Position numbers and translations under genes: made by a program. Of a stretch of 64,000 nucleotides of DNA, positions 50,178 through 64,000 are shown in pieces (within the stretch, counting starts at the first letter, position 1; the number at the start of each line of letters is the position of its first letter). Origin of the DNA: Capitella teleta (lineage: Eukaryota; Annelida; Polychaeta; Capitellidae). A model generated the notes under the pieces. That model made no database searches and was not told the origin of the DNA. It was given only the letters and a program-made list of their open reading frames with translations. The stretch lies in NCBI GenBank assembly GCA_000328365.1, contig KB297448.1:100319-164318 (forward strand), read 5' to 3'.

Positions 50178-51595
50178 TTATTCCGCTTCGTCTTCAGCAG
50201 CTTCGGCGTCGTCGAAGTAGTTTTCAACAAAATGCAGTTCATCCGTTGGAACAAAAGTGAGAAAATCGAGGAAACAGAGGGAGCTGATGTCTCTCACGCA
50301 CATGGTGACGCTGTGGTGATCACTGGTTAGGCTCGGTAAGCAGTTGCCGTGTGCTCTGGAGAAATATTCTCCCGTGTACGAAAAGGGAGAGTCCGTCGAA
50401 ATTGAAAAGACCACCCCGGCGTCCAGGAGCGGGGCGTCCTCTCCCAGTTTGATGACGCGGGTATGGGCATGGCTGGTGACCTCCAGCTTCCTCTCGCCGC
50501 CGTGTTGCACGTGAATTGTACCTTTGATGGCTCCGAGGAGACCAATCTCCTGAAGTTTGACACTGTGATGACATTGAAATGACATTGACCACTTGGTTCT
50601 TTGGGGCATACTTTGGTAGAGTGACGCGTAGGAAGACCCGTGCTTGACGAATCCGCTTGGATACTGGATACCTGCTCTTCCCGAAACAAAACTGCGCATG
50701 GTTGTAGGGAATTGCAGACATTCGGATTGAGCGTCTTTGCCCGAAGTTCTGCGTCCGAAATACCGAAAAATTGCATTCTCTTCTTCTGTACTGAGCAATC
50801 CCGACTTGACGACGTTCGTGAATTGTTCTATCTCAAGAACGGGCAAGTGAATGAGGTACAACGCCCTACCGAGGAGCTCTCGTTTATTCTTCGGGGTTTC
50901 CGCCAACTGATTCTCATTACATTTCCGCTTCGCCCAATGATCACACGCGCTGAAGATGTCGCTTTCCGGCATGCTTAAGCGGGGCATTTCGAGAATACGA
51001 CAAAGCGATTCTCGGTTCATGTCGTAGAAAGACTCAGCGTGCAGCGCTACTTGAGTTTCTCGCTGCACGAGAGCTGAGCACTGGACCAGCAATTCGGGGC
51101 AGTCCTCTTCCACGAGGAATGCATTGTCCAGGTATGAACACACGTTAACAGCCGTCAGATTGGCCTCCAGGTAGCTTAAGCTCTTCTTAACCAAACCTCC
51201 GACGAGGTACTTCTTAGCCGCGTACAGAATTCCAAAGGCGTTGTCTTCACTGAAATCGACTTCTTCGGTGTAGATATACCTGATGAATACAAAACGTAAC
51301 GAGCATATCTACGAATGACAAACCGAATCGCTCCTTACTTCAAGAGAGCGTGGAAACACTCTGAGGAGATGTCCGTCACTTTGATGCAATCGTCGTTCTC
51401 CGCCAAAGGTCCCGTCAACATGGCCATGAACACGGAGCTGCGAGACATGAGCATGAACCTGTGTGCCGACACTCGGATCATTTCAGCCGTCGCTGGAGGC
51501 ACCAGCTGAAAGTGCACGTCACACTGGCACTGTGTGTCAAGCATGAAACGATTGCTTTCCACAATCGACCAATCTGAGTCTCCGTACAACGCCAT
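50178..51595 (-). CDS. BTB-BACK-PHR protein of the BTBD1/2/3/6 family
   Basis: Two exons, 51339-51595 and 50178-51279, giving 452 residues; the start is the ATG at 51595. The BTB/POZ domain (residues about 20-125) shows CDVHFQLVPP, AHRFMLMSRSSVFMAML and YIYTEEVDFSEDNAFGILYA with AKKYLVGGL. The BACK domain follows (residues about 130-235: SALVQRETQVALHAESFYDM, LSMPESDIFSACDHWAKRKC). A C-terminal PHR domain (about 300-445) has LQEIGLLGAIKGTIHVQHGG and SPFSYTGEYFSRAHGNCLPS. These proteins are Cullin-3 substrate adaptors; BTBD6 acts in neural development and BTBD1/2 bind topoisomerase I. The exact paralogue cannot be chosen without a tree. The acidic tail (EAAEDEAE) precedes the stop. Confidence 0.92.
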
Positions 51596-54225
51596 GGCCC
51601 TGCAGTATATTCTGCAAAATAAGCAATTATGAAATGCTGTGTGGATCCCTTCAATTCACTTGGCATGCCTGAACTGACGCTATATCAAACAGAACAGCAT
51701 TTTGTAACTAGCTGTGTGTATATAACGTGTAATGGTACAAGGTAAATATGTGATATCAAATTTAAGTGCAAGGCACGTTGATCGAATCAGTGCTATGATT
51801 AAATAGGATTTATCGGAGGAAATATAAGCGTTCATCAGTATGCGTATATACTATGTATACAATGTGCGCACACGGGGTGAAAACTAAAAGTGAAATTAAA
51901 TAAAGTTGTTTAGATAAGTAATCTTTACAAAGGTGTTGAGTTCAATAACTCTGGAGCTCACGGTCACGGTGCCATGTATCTGTACACTTTTAATTATTAC
52001 AATTGCAATATACGTACATCATTCCTGTCAGTCTATGCCACGCACATCACAAACAACTAAAACCATGCCTTACACCTGTCCCGACATCGCCGCATTTACC
52101 AGATATCACGTGTCGTAAATCGTCAACCTAATTAATGGCTGCTTTATTTGATCTCACGATTAGGCTCAGGTGAAGGTATACGTCATTTGACATTTCATGC
52201 TAAATAAGGATTATAGGGCATACAATCCTACATAAATGCAGGGCATAGAACTCAGATGGGCAGCGATGAAAATATTATTGTGCGATGATGTATACACATA
52301 CAATCTATACCTGTAGCGAACATTACGTAACATTTATTTAGAGAAATGTTGGATGCATTGATTTAGTCCTCACGCTCTGGAAGAATTCATCCTTATAAAT
52401 TACATAATAAATCACCTGAATTAGTCAGACACGTACTACATCACAATACATGAACAATGCTTACCTCAGCTCTTCGATTCTCCAATGCCTTTAACTGCGA
52501 TGCAACTCCCGTCGCATTTCCACAAAGAAACTGCGCAATGCCACGTGCTCCAGTGTTTGTAAACAAACCCACGTGTTCGATCGAGGTGATTTCACCAACG
52601 CAATTAGATACGAATAACCATTGCACAACAAAGAAACTCCTCGACGCAACCACGAAAGGGAGAGCGGAGTCAAGTGATGAAAGTAGAGGAAAAAATATAT
52701 CAAAATCAGCATCGATTGATTAATTTATTGACGATTGAGAGAGATTAAAATGCGTAGTTGGCTGCTGTCGCTTCTGCATACGCGATAACCAGCAGATTCA
52801 GTGCTGTTGTGCGTACACATAGTGTTCATATAGTACGTGTTATTTACACCAATTAATTACACTAGCAGTTCTATAACATAAATAGTTACGTAAAAGCTGT
52901 TCAGATTAGGAATGACATATTTTGCGTGTACATTTATATCAATCATGCATTGTCAATATTGCATGTAAGTTGGCACACTGCCAATTGAGTACGTAGGGTC
53001 AATATGTTGCGAATACAGCTACGATTCTACATAATTATACAGGAAGTGAAGTAACCATGGTCTGCTATTTGTTAACCAAAAGTCGTGCAAGCCGACGAGA
53101 CATGGCTGACACACAGATCACCATTGAGGGGCGCACTAATGAACCTCAGCGAGCTGATAATTAATCCGCTAATTACAGAAAAGGATCAAACGTGGTGCGT
53201 AATTAAACCAAAAATGGAAATAAATGAATACACGAGGCGTGTTCGATCTGAATCGTTGCTGTGATTTTGATGCAGGATTCGATGAGCTAATCTGGGTGCC
53301 CACACACGAGACAGAATGCCGGCTGAATATTCTCATATACAGACCTGAGATAACCGCTGACTAATAGGCCACCCATTCACATGGGCAATGCAGGCCTGCT
53401 GGGCACTCATTACACCAGTATTCCGTATCTTTGTGATTCATAAAGTAACTAAAATAAATCTCCAAATCTTGATACACTGTAATTACATTAAAGTTTGAAT
53501 TTTCGGCATTACTAAACAGTGTTGATGCGTTTAAGAATTTCGGATAATTTAGGTAATAATTAACAGGAATGAAAATGAACATAGCATAAAAATCCGATCG
53601 ATTTATTAAATTTGGTGTGAATAGAATACCATTGTATAAAAATATATGCCATCACATTGCAACCTGGCAAGAACTTTCACGTCGCATCACTCACACTCTC
53701 TCACACAATATAAAACAATGCTGAAGATAATATCGAAGATATTGAATGGTTCAGCCAATGAAAATAATTTCATAAATTCTCAACAAGTGGTTAAAATAAT
53801 GAATCAAGCCATGACAAAATGGCGTAATAATTAAACATAAAACAAGGCATTCAAGTGAAAATTGAACAAGTTCACATTTTTTGTTTAAAAGTTTAAAACG
53901 ATAAAGTTAAAAATACCTTATAATCTCCACACACGAAAAAAAAAAAAAAAAAAAAAAAATACTATAAAACCAAGATTACGGTAATTGAATATATTCTCAG
54001 TTATAAGCTCGCAAACAAGCAGTTAGCAACAAGAGAAAGCAACAACGAGAAAATAAAATTAAGCACTGCACCTGTCTGTGCAAACCAAGAAGAGGAAAAA
54101 TATATAGATAAACCCTGTAATGATTACTTTGTTTCACTGCTCAGGATTTCAGCTGCCAGCGCTCGTTGAATGAAGCAGAATATCGTGTTTTAAGTTGATC
54201 AGCTGTCTTGCGAGGAAGGACTCTC
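51596..54225. other. Non-coding stretch, no gene seen
   Basis: AT-rich, with many short open frames but none with splice signals and family resemblance. 5' UTR exons of the BTB gene may lie near 51.6-52.7 kb, and the TRAF7 3' UTR lies just below 54226. A poly-A tract is at 53937-53959. Confidence 0.5.
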
Positions 54226-57730
<3,505 letters not shown>

Positions 57731-58110
57731 CTATAAGGCCAAGAGAATCACATCAGTGGTTATCATTCAACAATTTAGGGAGACGTGAAATATAAATTAA
57801 TTAATAATTCTAAGCACGATGGGCAGAAGCAAAATGACAACTTTATGATCATGATTGGGATAAAAGTTTATTAACCTTATATAATAATTAAGCCTGGAAT
57901 TTCTGCACTAATGAAGATTATAAGATATCTCTCTGCAAGGGTAGATCAAACGAGGCTTTACTAGGAAAGTGTCAGAATACGGTCGCATGGCTCACTGGCC
58001 AAGTCTGCTAACGTCTACCGACACATTTGCCATTAACAGGCACTTGAGCAGCGAATGTTCAAAAACGCCTTCCTTCGAATGACGCCGAAGAAGTTACCAC
58101 AATTTTTAAG

Positions 58111-58386
58111 ATGGAAGCGTTTTTGCATTTGAAGCGAGCTGAGATGAAACGGAGGAACTCTGCTCAGATCTTGGCGGAAGATGCGATGAATTTCTTAGTA
58201 GAAAGACAAAAAGAAATTTCTGAAACAGTGCAATCGCAAAGTTGTATTTCGAATGGAAGCATCACGATATTTGGCTCTTTTGTATCGTTGGCCACCATTG
58301 TTATCAAAGTCGACATGGACCCGAAGACAAACCCTCACTATGAAGAGCAGAAGCAGAATGCAATGGCGCAAAGACTGATCAGTTAA
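58111..58386 (+). CDS. Open frame of 91 codons, unrecognised
   Basis: ATG-initiated frame: MEAFLHLKRAEMKRRNSAQI, a helical charged stretch, then ITIFGSFVSLATIVIKVDMD and ending MAQRLIS before TAA. The same frame stays open for 39 more codons past the TAA (SLESGGIRAICGTIDDDGSA and on) to a strong donor GTGAGT at 58501. A short GT-AG segment at about 58381-58441 could alternatively be an intron. The composition looks coding, but no family is recognised. It lies within the presumed long TRAF7 intron, on the opposite strand. Confidence 0.35.
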   Translation: MEAFLHLKRAEMKRRNSAQILAEDAMNFLVERQKEISETVQSQSCISNGSITIFGSFVSLATIVIKVDMDPKTNPHYEEQKQNAMAQRLIS

Positions 58387-59145
58387 TCACTTGAGTCGGG
58401 TGGTATTCGGGCGATTTGTGGGACCATTGACGACGATGGCAGTGCGATTGAAGTGCGATCCAGCACTCAGTACAATCACTCAGCAGATCCATCATTCCGT
58501 GTGAGTATACGCCTCGTGATGAGCTGAGTATCGTGACCGGTAAACTAAACTACACGCAACACCATAATCAGGCAATCAGAATATTAGGGTTTTCCTTGTA
58601 ATATAATTAAACACTGTCGTTTTTTGAGTCGGCATGGCGAATACAAGTTATGCAACAATGCACTAATTTTCACAGAGCATTACGTGACTACTCATTCATT
58701 TGGGGTAAGTAATACTGTATAACACTACACGTAGAAAAGGTCAGCGAAGAATAAGATTTAATAATTCGACAGAAACAGCTCCTTGGGCCAAATGGGATGA
58801 TTGAACTCTGCAAACTGAAGCCACACCGCCCCAGGACGAAATTGAACGACATCCTCCTGTGCAGGGCGATAATTGCGCTGGACGCCAATTAAGGTGCAGA
58901 AGCGAGAGATTAGCACCCGACGCCCGCAGCAATGCGATCTTAATTGGCGGCGACGAAGAGAGCCTCAAAACGGCCGCCGCCGAATGCTCGCATGCCACGA
59001 AGGCCAAACACTTTGCTTGGGTCGAGTTGGGTTTCCAAGATAACAAGTGGCGGGAGCGTCAGCGCAGGATGATCGGAGGTGTATATGAGGAGTGGAGGCG
59101 CCCGCGTGAGGCACACACGACTCGATCGGAGGTAGCAGCAACGTC

Positions 59146-62100
59146 ATGGCGTCATCGCGGATTTCGGCATGCACTCTACTCAGCGTGTGCATTGTGCTCG
59201 TCTGCTGCTACTGTGGTGAGTGTAAAACATTTTCCGGATTTGAGCGAGGAATTTTAATTATTGCGTAAGGAGTGATTAAGTAATTAAGTAATACAGTGTA
59301 GACACTATTAGTTGTGTGTGTGTGTGTGTTTTTGTTTTTGTTTTTTGTTTTTTTTACCGTGGAAGCATGAACAAAAGGATAACAATGAATGATCATAATA
59401 AAGTTTCGAGCCTATTTTAATCTATTTGGGCTAATTTTTATTTTTACTTAATAATTTTTGGTGAGCATCTAATTTTACTTCTTCAAGGCCTTCTTCAATC
59501 ATGCCCTCTAAAGCGCTGTATTCCATGCAATGATCTTTGGGAGGATTCACTTGTTCTTTTAGCCTGCGTGGCTCAGAGACACCTGTCGGCGGACACCCTA
59601 AACGGGGCCATCCTCCGGGTTCAGCCGCGTTCAATTTCGTTAATGCGTCTTTCGCAGGTGGACGAAATGGGCTGTAAACTACACTTATTATGTCATAAGT
59701 TACGTACCCCATCGAAATGAGAAACTTGTGTAGAATGATAGATGCAGTTTCCTCCTTTCGCGCCTACAATTTAAATGTGCGGTCTGCAAGTAACGGATGA
59801 AAGCCTTTTTTCTTTCATAGATATGGAGACTATAGTTTGGCATATAAAACCAGTCAGGACATCGCTCTTGTAGAGTGTCTATCTCGTATCTAAATTCTTG
59901 GTTGCCAATTAATGAAGAAACTTGAAAACCAGATCGACTCACAACTCTTTGAAACATTATCTCTTGGTTATTTTATCAGACGAAGCACCAAAAATAATCC
60001 AATTTAGTTAATTTACTCATAAAATGTTCATTAACTATTAAAAATAATGCATCGCATCGTTTACTCGAAGCGGCAGATCACGAGAGAAAAAATAATAAAA
60101 TGGAATAAAAAGCAAATGACAATGAGTAGATTTACCATTTGGATTTGGATTCGGCGCACACAAAAAAATCCACAAAATCATTATGAACAAATAATTAATA
60201 TTTTAAGTTTAATTAATAAAAATGGGCCTGGTTTCGTATTTTCCACCACATTTTTAAACACATCATGATCACAATTTTACCGTTTACAGCAGCTGTACAT
60301 GTATATGGAATGCTCGTACTCCGTTTACAGCAGTGATTTTCAGGAAGCGCCCAACAAACTTTGAACCTCACTGAATTATTAAGGCGGTTTAATCCAAATC
60401 TCCTGGTTTCTGTTAAACAGCTAAAAGGATTAGAGGCAATCACAAAGAGAGACAAAGCTTTGTGGGCGCCACCAATCCTTTGATCCACCCTTAGTGAGAA
60501 TATTCAAAAGGACAATAGAATCCTAAACGCTAGGATTTTGGTGATGCTAAAAAGGCTCTGTATATAGTGTTCTGGTGATTGCCATAGCAACATTCACTCG
60601 TCTGTTTGAAACAAAGACCGAAGACAAAAGCTTTCATGGCGGAACTCAGCACGGATTGCATGTCCCATTAATAAGATATTGGTTTACTTTGTTTCCAAAT
60701 GAAACATAGCATATTTCGCTGAATCTCATTTCTTTCCTAGTAGCTCATATCAGACCTCAATCCGCATGGTGTAGCCTGTGTTGGCCTGCTTCTAACCAAA
60801 CGCCAACACTCTTCCATTTCAACTTCTTTTTGGTTCATTTGATTAGAATAACTTGGCATTCGAAGGAACAAAGTGTGTCTAATTGTTGTTTTAATACATA
60901 AATTATGCATGATTATTGTATGAATTTTATATATTTTATATATATTATTTATATATTTTATATTATATTATATAATTATTATTATATTATATTATTATTA
61001 TTTAATTATTAATTATGCATGATTATTGTATGAATTTTATCCGCGTAATTTTGTCTCTTCCGTGGCCTTTAACACGCCGCCGTCGTTACTCGTTACCATG
61101 GTAACCATATTTCTGGTGAAAGGGGTTCTGTCGATTTCAAACGCAAGTTTCTTCTTTTGAGTCATTTTGCCCGATATCAAAATAGTTGAACAGTAAATCT
61201 AAAACCCGGATCGTTTGTTGTAGCCCCTGCAACTGTCAACCAGAAGCCGCATGTATGCTGTTATCTTTGAGGGATTATTTGCAAGAAAATTCTAAACCAC
61301 GGGCTAAAATAAAATTAGTGAGAACTCGTCATGGGCCTGACACCCTATGGCTGATCCATGGGCGATCGGGATCTGTCATAGAGTAGCTAGGCCAGGCTGC
61401 TCCAACCCCTCTAGCATCATGACATGTATAAATACAGGTGTCACTTTCTACTAAGAACTCATGCGCAACTTGAAAAATTACGGTCTGAGACTAGGCAGTA
61501 ACACAGCGACCAGCTCCGCTATGCAGTTGACGAGTACTGCGGAATTACCCATTAAATAATCAGATATAGAGTTATAGACCCCCGACTGATTGCTTATGTT
61601 CTTCCAATGTCACTTAAACCGAAACCGAAACTTCCAAATTTCGTCTGCCGCCGCTGGAATAAAAAGGCGCGAAAACGAAGAGCAAGTAACCGCGCATTGA
61701 AAGACCGCCGTTATTCAACAAGTAATAGAGTATGCGGTGTCTCTAGTGTGCGGAACATGAGCGAGGGCGTGACTTCTAACTACTCAGCGAGTGCTTACAT
61801 TTCGCGTTTGACGACATTCCATAACTTTCAATTCATCAGTGTGCGCATTGATGTAAAGGGTAAACCTTGACCGATTTGAATGACGATGGCTCATGCTTGG
61901 AAATCACCCGAAATGCGAGAGTTCGGGAAGGAGGGCAATACACAAGTGAGGACAGGATGCAGGCGCCAATTCGAGGCAGCGCTGATTCAGCCAAGAGGCC
62001 AAATAAACGATGTTGATACTTTGTATTTCTTTGCAGCGCTGACAACGGCGGCATCTCTTCGCCCTTCTTCATACCGGCAATGGCAGCGGGCCCTGCGCAA

Positions 62101-63773
62101 CTATGAAGGTCAGTGTATGCCGCACAATATATCATCACAGGTATATCATTTTATTCGCGAAAAGAACTTTCGCATTTTAACGGCGATGAACAATGGAACA
62201 GAACGAACAAAAACTAAGAAAAGAAAATGGTACATGTACATGGTGACATTGAATCACAGTGGTTTACCCGTTGGAACAAATAAACAAATTAAAAAAAATT
62301 AGAAAAAAAAAATACCTTCGTAAGAAAAATTCATAGAGCTGTATGATAGTATTCGCTCATAAAGCAGGTCAATAATGGCCGAAACACTAGAAAAATCTTC
62401 ATCGGTTAAATTAATATCACATGCTTTCAAAATGTTGTCTTTCATCTCTGATTTTCTGAGATCATTGGAATTGATAAAATTACGACACTTACTAGTACTT
62501 TGATAATCAAACTCGTCTATTATCTGTGGCTATATTACTAGTACTATTGCGGCAAGTGTTTGCTACATACGAAACAACAAGATTCCTGTTTGATTCATAC
62601 ACTCAAAAGAAATGTACAAATCAACTATTCAATCGAGCAAAAACATTCGGCCTTGACATTAAGAATGGAATAAATTTTGAGCTCGTCAATGGTGAAATAT
62701 TGAGTACCATTTTACAGCACTTTTTTTTCCAAATTGAATTTAAATATTGCTAAACGGAGCCCCCTCTGATAAGACAAGATTATGATGGTAATCCTTATAA
62801 CAAGTTTCACCAGGCAGATAAACACCTGCTTCAGGTGGTCAGGGTCACGAAAGAAACGAAAATTGCGCAAAAACAAAAACTGTGCGCTTGCTGCTCCGCC
62901 TTCGGAATATGTAAATTGAGACGATATAGTATCATTTATATGCTAACTAATAATTATTTAGATTCTTCACAAATCACGTGGATTTATGCCACTGTACATT
63001 AATGTTGTTACCACGGCAACCAGAGTCCAGAGGCATGTTCTACGCGATATTGAATGAAAGATCTTAGCTGTGAGTGACTTTCGCACAAAATCAAAAAAGA
63101 AATTGATATTCCGCTTAGAAGATGAATGCAATTGCATAATGCCATTTTAAAAAAAGACTAAAAAGTGAAAGATAATCTGGAGAAATGCCCCACCGTATAA
63201 TCTGAGGCTGCACGGACATGATTGCAAGCACCCTCAACTTCTCGTGTAAATGCTGAATGGCGAGCTGTTTATTACATAACAGTAATAATTATTATACATA
63301 ATAGATACCAGGAATTAAAATTGGCCATAATGGGATGGAAGAAGGGGCCAATCATGCAACCGTTGATTCAGAATACTCAGTTGAAGCATAAGGTCACGAC
63401 ATGGACTTACTGACCGGCATGTAACTCAGAAAAATGGCTGGACATTCGGCAAATGCAGCATTAGGAAAGAAACGCTGTTTAATTGGGCTAATTCAAGCGA
63501 GGAATTAGGTAGAAATAATCGGTCATTGTCACGATTGCATTTTCCATTTCACAATTTCACAATGCCATAAAACAGGATATGCCCTTGGTACCTCTTGATT
63601 TCTTCATCTTGTCTTACTGAAGATGTGAATAAGCATTTCTTTTATTCTAATCTTAATTCTATTCAGCAGTGCCTATATTCCGAACCGGTGCGATACCCCA
63701 CTTCGAACCAGAAGACCCAAATGACGACATCGAAACAGCACAGCTCGTCAAATTCTTGGAATATGTCGGATAA
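59146..63773 (+). CDS. Candidate secreted peptide precursor, three exons
   Basis: Exon 1 (59146-59215) encodes a clear signal peptide, MASSRISACTLLSVCIVLVC then CYC, with a strong donor GTGAGT. Exon 2 (62037-62108, acceptor TTTCTTTGCAG, donor GTCAGT) encodes LTTAASLRPSSYRQWQRALR and NYE. Exon 3 (63670-63773, acceptor CTATTCAGCAG) encodes PIFRTGAIPHFEPEDPNDDI and ETAQLVKFLEYVG, then TAA. All junctions are phase 1, so the joined product is 81 residues with no cysteines after the signal. The mature part of about 58 residues would be a small secreted peptide; no dibasic cleavage site or known hormone motif is evident. The first exon lies in GC-rich, promoter-like DNA. Introns of 2.8 and 1.6 kb make the chain less certain. 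Function unknown. Confidence 0.45.
59431..59957 (-). CDS. Candidate small gene, two or more exons, unrecognised
   Basis: The last exon, about 59434-59669, follows an acceptor (TAGTTTACAG). It encodes PFRPPAKDALTKLNAAEPGG, WPRLGCPPTGVSEPRRLKEQ, then VNPPKDHCMEYSALEGMIEE and a Lys-rich end before TAG. Upstream frames up to 59957 encode MFQRVVSRSGFQ and DTLQERCPDWFYMPNYSLHI with YERKKAFIRYLQT, but the junction between them is unclear. The proline/charged style recalls small ciliary microtubule-inner proteins; that is only an impression. It lies in the first intron of the secreted-peptide candidate, on the opposite strand. Confidence 0.35.
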
Positions 63774-64000
63774 ATTGACAGAAATGATAATAAAACGATT
63801 CCTATTTGTTAGTATACACACAGCCATCTAATGTTCTAAACTTTTTCTCGTCCTAGCATACCCTCCTGATTAGTGAATTTCTTTCAAGTTTTTTCGTGTA
63901 TTTTTTTTTTTTCCTTTTTTTCTTTTAGAGACAGACACCACGTTGATTTGAGGTGAGGATGGAGGTCTGATTGAGGCATCGCCTGACGACCTCCTCCTCC

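Noticed and set aside
58741-59192. Overlapping open frames on both strands in GC-rich DNA
   Set aside because: High GC lengthens chance frames; the stretch looks like the promoter region of the gene starting at 59146. One segment (58745-58853) has an acceptor but no partner exon.

Overview
This window is genomic DNA from an animal, most likely a small or marine invertebrate. The genes are multi-exon with GT-AG introns, many of them only about 50-120 nt long. Several encode proteins typical of metazoans: a laminin-G protein, a claudin/PMP22-type four-helix protein, the E3 ligases STUB1/CHIP and TRAF7, acid sphingomyelinase, MFSD6 and a microsomal P450. The protein sequences match vertebrate orthologues well from memory, but the phylum cannot be fixed without a search. 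Intergenic and long-intron DNA is AT-rich and carries short inverted-repeat elements, one LINE 3' fragment and simple repeats. I see no rRNA, CRISPR array or virus-like element.

Layout. 1-1069 (+): 3' end of a laminin-G domain protein. 1198-6129 (-): PDXDC1, a PLP-decarboxylase-like protein; six further phase-0 acidic exons at 11036-14943 (-) may be its 5' end. 6.1-11 kb is gene-poor and holds an inverted-repeat element and a 20-bp tandem array; a LINE tail lies at 13.1-14.0 kb. 15875-18199 (+): MFSD6-like transporter with an in-frame TAG in a Thr-rich loop. 19651-21878 (-): cytochrome P450. 23536-24048 (-): small unrecognised two-exon gene, head-to-head with BTAF1 (24418-31765, +), whose exons cover nearly the whole protein. 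32350-33704 (-): GDE1. 35235-39632 (+): acid sphingomyelinase, with a single-exon NHL-repeat gene (37588-38481, -) inside one of its introns. 41730-43182 (+): JMJD8, tail-to-tail with STUB1/CHIP (43921-46503, -). 48694-49425 (+): claudin-like protein. 50178-51595 (-): BTB-BACK-PHR protein. 54226-57730 (-): the last two exons of TRAF7. 58-64 kb: probably the preceding TRAF7 intron, holding candidate small genes, including a three-exon secreted peptide (59146-63773, +).

How the genes relate. They do not form one pathway. STUB1, JMJD8, TRAF7, PDXDC1 and GDE1 all lie on the short arm of human chromosome 16, and STUB1-JMJD8 is a convergent neighbour pair there too, so the window looks like a preserved piece of an ancestral animal linkage group. 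Convergent pairs (LamG/PDXDC1, BTAF1/GDE1, JMJD8/STUB1), divergent pairs (PDXDC1 5' exons/MFSD6, small gene/BTAF1) and nested genes make it compact in places. The features most worth testing are the acidic N-terminal exons of PDXDC1, the TAG in MFSD6, the nested genes, the secreted peptide candidate and the hairpin-forming repeats.
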